From WHSM01 sp050701795 (GTDB taxonomy: Bacteria > Actinomycetota > Actinomycetes > Mycobacteriales > Micromonosporaceae): 8,022 nt of DNA. Below the pieces are notes generated by a model that worked only from the letters and a program-made list of their open reading frames with translations, was not told the DNA's origin and did not search any database. This document shows positions 1 through 6,082 of the stretch, in pieces. How positions within the stretch are numbered: the first letter of the stretch is position 1; every line of letters starts with the position of its first letter. Location: assembly GCA_050701795.1 (NCBI GenBank), contig JBOGDK010000215.1:1-8022 (forward strand), written 5' to 3'. The translations under genes and the position numbers were made by a program.

Positions 1-1
1 G

Positions 2-115
2 GGCACCGCCATAGGCTCATACATCCGCTGGCGCAACAGACACGCCACACCCAAACGTGGATTCGCCGTCGGATCAAAAATCCGCCAACCTGATTACATG
101 ATCAACGTTGCATGA
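2..115 (+). CDS. C-terminal end of a DDE transposase (probable IS630/Tc1 type), cut by window edge
   Basis: An open frame enters from the left edge and ends at TGA 113-115, giving 37 residues. The tail contains YIRWRNRHATPK, then GFAVGSKIRQPDY, ending INVA. The pattern IRWRN...PK..FA..S.IR...Y at the extreme C-terminus matches my recollection of IS630/Tc1-mariner-type actinobacterial transposases, which cut and paste DNA through a DDE active site; that catalytic part lies outside the window. The composition here is less GC-rich than the operon further right, which fits a mobile element. No terminal inverted repeat can be assigned because the other end of the element is not visible. The family call rests on a short tail and is tentative; coding is likely but not certain. 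Confidence 0.45.
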   Translation, partial: GTAIGSYIRWRNRHATPKRGFAVGSKIRQPDYMINVA

Positions 116-441
116 CGAGGCACTAGCACGTTTAGTAGGCCCGGCAGGACACAATACGAACACCTACGTGACCGTATCGGGACCAGCACTTGCGGTGATG
201 ACCGCGCGATAGCTTCCAGCCCGTACCGGCGTCACTGCCAAGTGACCGATGGATTATGAGTTAGCTTTCGGCCGTGGTAACCACTGTCAGCCTGGCCTGG
301 CTGGTAGTGCTTTGTCTGCATATGAATAAATGCAGTCCCATTCATGCAGCTCACTGGGTGTGGTTAGTGGCCTGGTCGTGCTAGCACAGGCCCGATCTAG
401 GGCACGGACCGTGGCTGGATGGTCGATGAGGGGAGTTCCGG
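116..441. other. Gene-free, AT-richer stretch between transposase tail and membrane-protein gene
   Basis: I see no convincing coding frame, RNA gene or terminator in these 326 bases. Short frames here are uninterrupted only by chance. The base composition is clearly more AT-rich than the operon on the right. The stretch should hold the right end of the insertion element and the promoter of the gene at 442, but neither can be delimited. A small palindrome, GTGGTAACCAC, lies at 274-284. A good Shine-Dalgarno, AGGGGAG at 429-435, precedes the next gene. Confidence 0.5.
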
Positions 442-807
442 TTGAGCCTGGTGGCCGTAGAGGTACCTGCCCTGCTCGGGATCAACACTGCACAGGTGGA
501 TGCGTTTGGCTCGGTACTCGGAGGTATCGGCACCATCGCAACGCTCGCCGTATCCCTGTACCTCCTGAACCGCGAAATGAAGCTCCGCAGGCAGCATGAC
601 CTAGAGGAAGAAGTCCGGCAGGCTAGGCTTGTACACGCCCGCTACTTGAATGCGGAGCGCGCCGACATCAACCAACCCGCCATTGATGATCCCGACGTCC
701 CAAGCTTGGGTATTCGAGAACCCGAGGACATCTCGAAATCCGTCCTGTGGTTGGTGTCCGTTGCGATAGAGAACTACAGAGCGCGCCGATTCACAGCGTT
801 GAAGTGA
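442..807 (+). CDS. Small single-pass membrane protein, probably truncated by a 2-bp duplication
   Basis: This hypothetical protein has 121 residues. A TTG start is chosen because AGGGGAG at 429-435 sits six bases upstream; the in-frame GTG at 451 is too far away. Residues about 20-42 (from VDAFGSVLGGIGTIATL to YLL) form one hydrophobic segment, followed by a basic, charged helix (NREMKLRRQHDLEEEVRQAR), so a membrane anchor with a cytoplasmic tail is likely. This resembles small actinobacterial membrane proteins of unknown function. The last residues (RARRFTALK) look wrong: after VAIENY, the frame two bases away reads SAPIHSVEVTVPH, a natural continuation. Deleting one AG from AGAG at 778-781 restores it, so the present C-terminus is probably a frameshift product. 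No function can be named. It converges on the propeller remnant. Confidence 0.6.
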   Translation: MSLVAVEVPALLGINTAQVDAFGSVLGGIGTIATLAVSLYLLNREMKLRRQHDLEEEVRQARLVHARYLNAERADINQPAIDDPDVPSLGIREPEDISKSVLWLVSVAIENYRARRFTALK

Positions 808-943
808 CCGTGCCACACTGCACGAAAGCCCATGGATCTGAATCCACCCCGGCGAGTCACATGATCCGAGTGCAGTGTCTGGCCGTGGCCGTTGCCCGGC
901 GCCGACGCGCGGCGCACGGTGGGGCGCGCGGCGGGTGGCGACC

Positions 944-1832
944 TCAGCGGGGCGCTGCCGGACGGCCTGTGCGGATCCGCATCAGGTCGGTGCCGGCGGC
1001 GTAGTAGATGGCGCCGTCGTCGGCGAAGGTCATGATCTCGGCTCTGTCGGCCAGCTTCCGGTACGTCAGCTTCTTCGGATCCACCACGGTCAGTGTGGTG
1101 CCGAGCTGCGTTCTTGTCGTACTCGGTACGGTCCGGGAACTCGATCTGGGTCTTGGATGCCGGTGGCGACGTCGACCGCCCACAGGCTGCCGGGTGGTGC
1201 CGGTGCCGGCGTACGCGACCCCGTCCCGGTACGCCATGCCGCGCACGTGCTCCTGGCCGTCGGCCACGGTGCCGAGGTCGAGGTACGTACGGGTCGCTGA
1301 GTCCCACCGGACCACCTTGGCGTCCGGGTACGTGCCGACGACGATGTCGCCGTCGCTGTCTGTGGCGACGCCGTACAGGGCGACCGCGCCGGGCACCTGG
1401 CCGAGGTCCTCGACCTGCTTCGTGGCGGGTGAGTAGCGGAACAGCTTGCCGGAGGAGGCGATCACCACGTTGCCGTCCGGGTCCACGGTGTGCGACCACG
1501 CCGACGTGGTGCCGGGCAGCGGGATGGTCCGCAGCAGTTGGTAGGTGTCCAGGTCGACCACCTGGAAGCTGGCGGGTGAGCCGTTCACCGTGGTGTAGAG
1601 GACGTCGTCGCCGGCTTCGGTGCCGTACGCGGTGTCGAGCGCGGCCACCGACCGGATCATCGGCCCCAGGTTCTCGGGCTCGGCCGCTTTGGCCCTGGGG
1701 GCGCCGCTGGGGCGGGTAGCGAGCGTCCGCGGCGGGTCCGGTGACGATAGTGGCCGCGGGCCAGGTGACGACCGCGGCGGCGGCCAGCGCGAGCACCCGT
1801 CGTGGTACGGGTCGGGGATACGTCTGCCTCAT
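944..1832 (-). pseudogene. Secreted beta-propeller-like protein with four frameshifts
   Basis: The ATG at 1832 has a strong Shine-Dalgarno (GAGGAG on the minus strand, about 1837-1842). It opens a signal peptide: basic MRQTYPRPVPRRV, then the hydrophobic run LALAAAAVVTWPAATIV, so export is expected. The body lies in another frame from about 1720 (ending PENLGP, then MIRSVAALDTAYGT) and shows propeller-blade repeats: VVDLDTYQLLRTIPLPG, WSHTVDPDGNVVIAS, GVATDSDGDIVVGTYP, VRGMAYRDGVAYAGTGTT. More +1 shifts occur at bases 1186, 1155 and 1112, each beside a doubled base. Reading through them gives LWAVDVATG, KTQIEFPDRTEYDK and TQLGTTLTVVDPKKL, ending RIRTGRPAAPR. With one base removed at each of four sites, 889 bases become exactly 295 codons. 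As written no full protein can be made, so I call a pseudogene; sequencing error is the alternative. Actinobacterial relatives that I recall are longer. Ligand unknown. Confidence 0.65.
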
Positions 1833-2001
1833 GCGTCTCCTCGGATGGGGTGGTCCCTGTGCGACGTGGACGTCCGTCTCGGAGCGGCTGACAGGTGCCA
1901 GGACGGCCGCAGGGGGTCCGGGCCTGGACCGGAGTTAGTTCCGGTCGCGGCCGTAACCTCGGACGAGTCGTCTATGACGAGGTATTTCAGGTCAATGCCC
2001 C
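1833..2001. other. Intergenic region with divergent promoter of the propeller gene
   Basis: No gene is supported here. Frames crossing it are disrupted or have no family resemblance. It holds the ribosome binding site of the minus-strand propeller gene and one copy of the operator-like motif at 1941-1956. The boundary with the oxidoreductase remnant, near 2002, is where recognisable coding sequence begins and is a likely deletion or recombination endpoint. Confidence 0.4.
1941..1956 (-). promoter_or_regulatory. Operator-like near-palindrome, copy A
   Basis: On the minus strand this reads TTACGGCCGCGACCGG. It matches the copy at 4804-4819 (TTACGGTCGGGACCGG) at 14 of 16 positions and has the same layout of imperfect arms around a 2-base spacer. 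It sits about 110 bases upstream of the propeller start codon and points toward that gene. It is the weakest copy of the three. Confidence 0.4.
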
Positions 2002-2378
2002 GCTGTGGAGATTACGGCTCCAGCCGCAAATGGTGGGCGGGCTGCGTTCGGAGGACACGGGGGTGCTCGCGGTGCAGTGGGACGAGGGGGTGCCCGGTGT
2101 GGTCGAGGTACTGGGTGTCACCGACGGGGAGTCGTACGAGGCCGTGGTGCACACCTCGGCGGGCGAGCACCGGGTGGTGCTGACCGGTGGTCAGCGGCCG
2201 GAGGTGGCGCTCGGCTACCGGGCCACCATGGACGCGCTCCTGCGGATGGTGGCCGGGGCGGCGAGTCCGGTGCCGTGGGAGCACCGCGTCGGTGCTCTCG
2301 GTGCTCACCGAGGCCCGGGAACGGCTCACCGGTCGGGAGCCGTGGTCGGGGCGTGTGGAACCCGGTGGCCGTCCCTGA
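2002..2378 (+). pseudogene. C-terminal remnant of a Gfo/Idh/MocA-type oxidoreductase, frameshifted
   Basis: Recognisable coding sequence begins around 2002 with VEITAPAANGG. A one-base shift near 2035 continues it as GLRSEDTGVLAVQWDEG, then VVLTGGQRPEVALGYRATMDALLRMV and PWEH. A second shift at base 2285 continues it as ASVLSVLTEARERLTGREPW, ending VEPGGRP and TGA 2376-2378. This resembles the end of Gfo/Idh/MocA dehydrogenases, where the C-terminal substrate domain finishes with a helix near SVLTEARERLTG. Only about 125 codons remain of a family usually near 350-390 residues. The NAD(P)-binding Rossmann half is missing and no start codon fits, so it cannot encode a working enzyme. It lies directly before the epimerase gene and may be the relic of an original operon partner acting on a sugar or cyclitol. 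Confidence 0.6.
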
Positions 2379-2380
2379 TC

Positions 2381-2402
2381 ACGGTCGCGACTGCTTGACC
2401 GT
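2381..2402. promoter_or_regulatory. Inverted pair of ACGGTC half-sites, 10-base spacing
   Basis: ACGGTC at 2381-2386 is mirrored by GACCGT at 2397-2402. These are the same half-sites as in the tighter palindrome at 2420-2433. It begins three bases after the stop codon at 2378, so a weak hairpin is an alternative reading, but the six-base stem has no T-tract. I favour an extra regulator contact site. Confidence 0.35.
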
Positions 2403-2417
2403 TGCCATGGCCAATAG

Positions 2418-2433
2418 TTACGGTCAGGACCGT
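2418..2433 (+). promoter_or_regulatory. Operator-like palindrome, copy B, upstream of epimerase
   Basis: The sequence TTACGGTCAGGACCGT contains a perfect inverted repeat, ACGGTC-AG-GACCGT, at 2420-2433. It is 70 bases upstream of the epimerase start codon, a fitting place for an operator or activator site. Fourteen of the first 15 bases match copy C at 4804-4818. The surrounding 20 bases are noticeably AT-richer than the genes, consistent with a promoter region. Confidence 0.5.
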
Positions 2434-2502
2434 TATTGCTCGATGGCGTCGCGGTGAGGTACGGCGAACCGGAGCGTCGCGCGGTGTCAGGGGAGGTGGC
2501 TG

Positions 2503-3522
2503 ATGCGCACACTGGCCGAACTCGAGGAGCGGTTGTCCCGCCCTCGCGACGTACTCGTCGACGACCTGCGCGAGCTCGACGGGGACATCCTGGTACTCGG
2601 AGCCGGCGGCAAGCTCGGCCCCAGCCTGGTACGGCTCGCGCTGCGCGGTGTCGCGGCGGCCGGCACCGGCGCCCGGGTGTACGCGGTCTCCCGGTTCTCC
2701 GAGCACGGGCTCGCCGACGCGCTACGCTCCGAGGGCGCCGAGACCGTGGTCGCCGACGTCTCCGACGACACCGCCCTCGCCGGCCTGCCGGACGTACCGA
2801 ACGTGGGGTTCCTGGTGAGCGCGAAGTTCGGCACCTCCGGCCGGGAACACGCCACCTGGGCCACCAACACGTACCTCCCCGGGCGGGTGGCGCAGCGGTA
2901 CGCCGGCTCCCGGATCGCCGCGCTCTCCACCGGGAACGTCTACCCCCTCGTCCCCGTGTCCAGCGGCGGCTGCACCGAGCAGACGCCCGTCGACCCGGTG
3001 GGCGAGTACGCCATGTCCTGCCTCGGCCGGGAGCGGATCCTCAGCCACTTCGCCGAACGCGACACCACCCCGACCGCGTTGATCCGCCTCAACTACGCCG
3101 TCGAACTGCGCTACGGCGTCCTCGTCGACCTCGCCCGCGCGATCCTCGCCGGAGAACCGATCGACCTCACCACCGGCCACGCCAACGTGGTCTGGCAGGG
3201 ATACGCCAACGAGGTGACCCTCCGCGCCCTGCGCCACGCCGCCGCGCCGGAACCGTTCGTCCTCAACGTGACCGGACCTGAACTGCTGTCCGTACGCCAG
3301 GCCGCGACCACACTCGGCTCCCTCCTCGGCTCCGAACCCCGGTACGCCGGTGACGAGGCACCGACCGCCCTGCTGTCGAACGCGCAGCGCTGCCACCGGC
3401 TGTTCGGCTACCCCGACGTACCGCTCGCCGAACTGCTGGAGTGGACCGCGGACTGGGTCGGCGGGGACCGTCCACTGCTCGGCAAGCCCACCCATTTCCA
3501 GCGGCGCGACGGCCGGTTCTGA
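2503..3522 (+). CDS. NAD(P)-dependent epimerase/dehydratase (extended SDR)
   Basis: The protein is 339 residues, a normal extended-SDR length. AGGGGAGG at 2489-2496 supports the ATG at 2503. A Rossmann fold starts after an N-terminal stretch of about 27 residues: ILVLGAGGKLG puts the nucleotide-binding GxGGxxG at residues 33-39. D85 (VVADVSD) fits the adenine-contacting acidic position. The usual catalytic serine region is STGNVYP at 142-148. The usual YxxxK appears as Y169-A-M-S-C173, so the catalytic lysine position holds cysteine; I recall similar EYAxSCLGRER stretches in related proteins, so this may be a subfamily trait. Such enzymes oxidise, reduce or epimerise nucleotide sugars or similar polyols. 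It follows the oxidoreductase remnant and leads closely into a broken aldolase gene, probably one transcript under the palindrome at 2418-2433. Substrate unknown. Confidence 0.85.
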   Translation: MRTLAELEERLSRPRDVLVDDLRELDGDILVLGAGGKLGPSLVRLALRGVAAAGTGARVYAVSRFSEHGLADALRSEGAETVVADVSDDTALAGLPDVPNVGFLVSAKFGTSGREHATWATNTYLPGRVAQRYAGSRIAALSTGNVYPLVPVSSGGCTEQTPVDPVGEYAMSCLGRERILSHFAERDTTPTALIRLNYAVELRYGVLVDLARAILAGEPIDLTTGHANVVWQGYANEVTLRALRHAAAPEPFVLNVTGPELLSVRQAATTLGSLLGSEPRYAGDEAPTALLSNAQRCHRLFGYPDVPLAELLEWTADWVGGDRPLLGKPTHFQRRDGRF

Positions 3523-3542
3523 CGGCGGATTCAGGAGCGATG

Positions 3543-3762
3543 GTGCTAATGACCACCGGGGAAGCCCGACCCGACACCGCGACGCGGTTCCGTCAGGGCT
3601 GCGTGATCCCGGCCCATCCGTTGGCGCTCGACGCGCGGCGGCAACTGGACGAGCGCCGGCAGCGTGCGCTGACCCGCTACTACCTCGCCGCCGGGGCCGG
3701 CGGGATCGCCGTGGGTGTCCACACCACCCAGTTCGCGATCCACGACCCGGCGGTCGGGGGTG
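3543..3762 (+). pseudogene. 5' fragment of a dihydrodipicolinate-synthase-family gene
   Basis: About 70 codons of the N-terminus remain. Starts are possible at ATG 3540, GTG 3543 or ATG 3549; AGGAG at 3533-3537 best suits GTG 3543 (five bases) or ATG 3549. The protein reads VIPAHPLALDARRQL, then DERRQRALTRYYLAAGAGG, then IAVGVHTTQFAIHDPAVG. This resembles the first strands and helices of DHDPS/N-acetylneuraminate-lyase TIM-barrel proteins, a branch I recall from actinomycetes. The family is near 300 residues or more, and both the catalytic tyrosine and the Schiff-base lysine lie beyond the break. From about 3760 the sequence is antisense to the regulator gene. The frame happens to stay open to TGA 4845-4847, so a chimeric product is formally possible. 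It begins about 20 bases after the epimerase stop, so the two genes were probably one operon. Confidence 0.7.
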
Positions 3763-4760
3763 GCCAGGTCGGGGGCGCCGTTCGTGCTGGTCGGGGTCGT
3801 ACTTTCGAGCACGATGTCGGTGTCGTTGCGCAGCGACAGGACGGCGGCGACGCCACCGATCCGGCGGGCCCTGGACAGCGCCCGGCGTGCCAGGTTCTCC
3901 GCCTCGGCGGCGCTGCGACCAAGGCCGAAGCTTACGCGTACCAGCTCGTGCCGGTCGGCGAGCCGGCGCAGCATCGGCAGGGCGGTGAACCCACCGGTCG
4001 CGTCGTGCAGCGGCCCCCGGGTGGTGACCAGCAGGTACGTACCCCCGGTGAAACCGGCGAAGGTGCCGCCGAGCGCGGCGGCCTCCTTGAGCAGGCCCTC
4101 GTCGCCGCCGGAGGTCTCGGCGAGGCCCAGCGCGATCTGGGCGTCCTCGTTCGCCTGGCTGTCGGCGTGCAGCACCAGTTGCCGCAGCGCGGTGCGTATC
4201 GAGTGGGTCGACGGGCGGAGCCGGAACACCGGTACGTTGCCGTGCAGCTCCTCGTACACCGAACGCAGGCAGGTCACCGCGACCGAGCAGCCGGCCGGGC
4301 TCCGGCGGTGCCGGCGGTGGAACCCGGCCACGTCGGAGGAGTCGAGGCCGCTGCGGTACGGCAGCACCCGTACCTGGTCGACGGGCAGTCCGGCTTCGGT
4401 GAAGGTGCCGGTGACGTCGGAGTTGGCGAGGGTGTCGATGGAGATCCGGGACACGTCACTGCCGTCGGCGAGCAGCCGTACCAGCGCCTGCAGCAGGGTG
4501 GCGCCGGTGTAGTCGACGAAGCTGGCCGGACGGGAGAGCGCGTGGGCCTCGCGGGCGAGGCTGTACGGCACCACCCCGGTGAACAGCCACGCCTGCACCG
4601 ACCCGGCATGTGCCTCCACGATGCCGGGCGCCTGCGACTCGTGGTCGTAGTCGAACCGCCGCGCCGTGACTCCGGGCTGCTCCTCGCAGGTGGCGGCGAC
4701 GTCGTCGACCAGGTCGTGCGGTCCGACGACGCCGATCTCGATGCCGCTCTGTGCCGCCAC
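3546..4760 (-). CDS. Regulator-like protein with GGDEF-like region, 3' end replaced (chimeric tail)
   Basis: The start is GTG at 4760, supported by the minus-strand Shine-Dalgarno GGGGGAAGG ending about three bases upstream (4764-4772). The open frame is 404 codons, but only residues 1 to about 333 (4760 down to about 3763) are authentic. The N-terminal two thirds (IEIGVVGPHDLVDDV to SVYEEL and PVFRLRPSTHSIRTAL) look like an alpha/beta sensing domain, loosely reminiscent of PrpR-type receivers. The later part (LVRVSFGLGRSAAEAENLARRALSRA, then GGVAAVLSLRNDTDIVLE, quoted in pieces) resembles GGDEF-like or GTP-cyclohydrolase-III-like folds seen in some regulators. A DNA-binding helix-turn-helix would be expected after it, but the frame instead runs through antisense of the aldolase fragment for about 70 residues. 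It diverges from the aminotransferase gene, with operator C between them, typical of a local regulator. Its ability to bind DNA is doubtful. Confidence 0.6.
   Translation of the reverse strand: MAAQSGIEIGVVGPHDLVDDVAATCEEQPGVTARRFDYDHESQAPGIVEAHAGSVQAWLFTGVVPYSLAREAHALSRPASFVDYTGATLLQALVRLLADGSDVSRISIDTLANSDVTGTFTEAGLPVDQVRVLPYRSGLDSSDVAGFHRRHRRSPAGCSVAVTCLRSVYEELHGNVPVFRLRPSTHSIRTALRQLVLHADSQANEDAQIALGLAETSGGDEGLLKEAAALGGTFAGFTGGTYLLVTTRGPLHDATGGFTALPMLRRLADRHELVRVSFGLGRSAAEAENLARRALSRARRIGGVAAVLSLRNDTDIVLESTTPTSTNGAPDLATPDRRVVDRELGGVDTHGDPAGPGGEVVAGQRTLPALVQLPPRVERQRMGRDHAALTEPRRGVGSGFPGGH
3752..3775. other. Probable deletion junction with 9-bp direct repeat
   Basis: The nonamer GGTCGGGGG occurs at 3752-3760 and again at 3767-3775. 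To the left, the plus strand makes aldolase-family sense up to HDPAVG; to the right, the minus strand makes regulator sense up to GAPDLAT. Neither gene has its expected 3' part. The endpoint can be placed only within about 3755-3765. Short repeats at the join would fit a microhomology-type deletion. Confidence 0.55.
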
Positions 4761-4803
4761 GTACCTTCCCCCTCGATATGTTGCGTGATCCGCTGGGATC
4801 AGA

Positions 4804-4819
4804 TTACGGTCGGGACCGG
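4804..4819 (+). promoter_or_regulatory. Operator-like near-palindrome, copy C, in the divergent regulator/aminotransferase promoter
   Basis: TTACGGTCGGGACCGG has arms ACGGTC and GACCGG around a two-base spacer, with one arm mismatch. It lies in the 83-base gap between the divergent starts at 4760 and 4844, ending 24 bases before the aminotransferase ATG. Binding this close to the start codon would suit repression. It matches copy B at 14 of its first 15 bases. Confidence 0.5.
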
Positions 4820-4843
4820 TACCCGGAAAGTCGGTGAAGCCCC

Positions 4844-6082
4844 ATGACACAGCCACGCCCGGCCACGGCCGATCCCACAGCGTCCGGCGCCACGACGACC
4901 GCGTCCGGGACGGTGTTCCCCACCATGGCCGACGCCAGCGGGCGCACCCTGGGCGCCGAGGAGATCGAAGCGGTGACCCGGGTGCTCCGTACCGGGATGC
5001 TCAGCTCCGTATGGGGCACCGAGGTACGCGCCCTGGAACGCGAGATCGCCGACCGGTACGGCGTGGCGTACGCCGTCGCGGCCAGCTCCGGTACGGCGGC
5101 CCTGCACCTCGCGGTGGCCGCCGTCGCACCCGATCCCGGAGACGAGATCATCACCTCTCCGATCAGCGATTTCGGTACGGTCGCCCCGATCATCGCGCAG
5201 AACGCGGTCCCCGTGTTCGCCGACGTCGACCCGCAGACCGGGAACCTGGATCCGTCCTCTGTGGCGGCCAGGATAGGGCCACGTACCAGGGCGATTCTCG
5301 GGGTGCACCTGTTCGGCGCCGCCGCCGATCTCCGGGAGGTGGCCGAGCGGCACGGCGTACCGCTGATCGAGGACTGTGCCCAGGCGTGGGAGGCGACGTA
5401 CCCGGACGGGCGTCCCGTCGGCACCGCGGGCGCGGTCGGCTGTTTCAGCCTGCAGCAGTGGAAGCACATCACCTGCGGTGACGGCGGCCTGGCGATCACC
5501 GACGACCCGGAGCTGGCCCGCCGGATGCGGCTGTTCGCGGACAAGGGATGGCCTCGCGAGGTCGGGCGCAGCCACGTCAGCCTGGGTCTGAACTACCGGA
5601 TGACGGAGCTGGCCGGCGCGGTGGCGCGGGCCCAACTCGTGAAACTCCCCGCGGTGATGGCCGACCGGCGGCGTACCGCCCGGCTGCTGGTCGAGGCACT
5701 CACCGGACTGCCGGGTGTCACGGTCCCGTCCGATGTGGACTCACACGCCTGGTGGCTGTTCCCGGTCGTACTGGCGCCGCCGCTGCGCAACCGCGACGTG
5801 GCGGCGACGCTCGCCGAGGCCGGCATCCCGGCACGCGCCGGGTACCTCGCCGAGCCGCTGCACCACGCACCGGCCCTGGTCTCCGCGCCGGTGTACGGCT
5901 CCTCCCGCTACCCGTTGACCGCGCCCCCGGCCGACCGGCCCCCGTCGTACGGGCCCGGCACCTGCCCCGTTGCGGAGCGGCTGATCGCCGAGACCCTGCT
6001 GGTGATCGACTGGAACGAGCGCTACACCGACGCCCACGTGGCCGAGATCGCCGGTGCGGTACGCGTGGCGGTGACCCCGTGA
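4844..6082 (+). CDS. DegT/DnrJ/EryC1/StrS family PLP-dependent aminotransferase
   Basis: The protein is 412 residues, normal to slightly long because of a 25-residue low-complexity N-terminus. The ATG at 4844 has only a weak GGTGAAG four bases upstream. Fold type I features are clear: SSGTAALHL (81-89) for the cofactor phosphate, VPLIEDCAQAW with D177 and Q180 under the pyridine ring, and CFSLQQWKHITCGDGG with K207 as the Schiff-base lysine. The ADKGWPRE and LGLNYRMTELAGAVARAQL stretches are typical of the family. Members transfer an amino group, usually from glutamate or glutamine, to keto-sugars or cyclitols in antibiotic, polysaccharide or aminocyclitol pathways. Where many relatives have a small residue before the lysine, here it is W206. 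It is the first gene of the operon under operator C, and its TGA overlaps the next GTG. Family certain; substrate unknown. Confidence 0.93.
   Translation: MTQPRPATADPTASGATTTASGTVFPTMADASGRTLGAEEIEAVTRVLRTGMLSSVWGTEVRALEREIADRYGVAYAVAASSGTAALHLAVAAVAPDPGDEIITSPISDFGTVAPIIAQNAVPVFADVDPQTGNLDPSSVAARIGPRTRAILGVHLFGAAADLREVAERHGVPLIEDCAQAWEATYPDGRPVGTAGAVGCFSLQQWKHITCGDGGLAITDDPELARRMRLFADKGWPREVGRSHVSLGLNYRMTELAGAVARAQLVKLPAVMADRRRTARLLVEALTGLPGVTVPSDVDSHAWWLFPVVLAPPLRNRDVAATLAEAGIPARAGYLAEPLHHAPALVSAPVYGSSRYPLTAPPADRPPSYGPGTCPVAERLIAETLLVIDWNERYTDAHVAEIAGAVRVAVTP

Noticed and set aside
274..284. GTGGTAACCAC palindrome as an insertion-element end or operator
   Set aside because: Too short, and no second copy was seen in the window.
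2381..2402. Rho-independent terminator after the oxidoreductase remnant
   Set aside because: The stem is only six pairs with a 10-base loop and no T-tract; the half-sites match the operator motif better.
2012..2706. Minus-strand frames opposite the oxidoreductase remnant and its downstream spacer
   Set aside because: Composition typical of antisense frames in GC-rich DNA, and no recognisable motif.
2722..3495. A long minus-strand open frame opposite the epimerase
   Set aside because: Glycine- and valine-rich mirror translation without a start signal; the plus strand holds all SDR motifs.
3441..4847. A 468-codon plus-strand reading frame
   Set aside because: Its middle and end are the antisense of the regulator-like gene, which has the better codon pattern, ribosome binding site and family resemblance. 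Only about 3543-3762 is genuine coding sequence on the plus strand.
4799..5635. A long minus-strand open frame opposite the aminotransferase
   Set aside because: High-GC mirror frame with no domain resemblance; the plus strand is a clear family member.
5548..6078. Long upstream extension of the aldolase-like frame inside the aminotransferase gene
   Set aside because: It is an arginine- and glycine-rich shadow of the aminotransferase; the GTG at 6079 with its 4-bp overlap is the sensible start.
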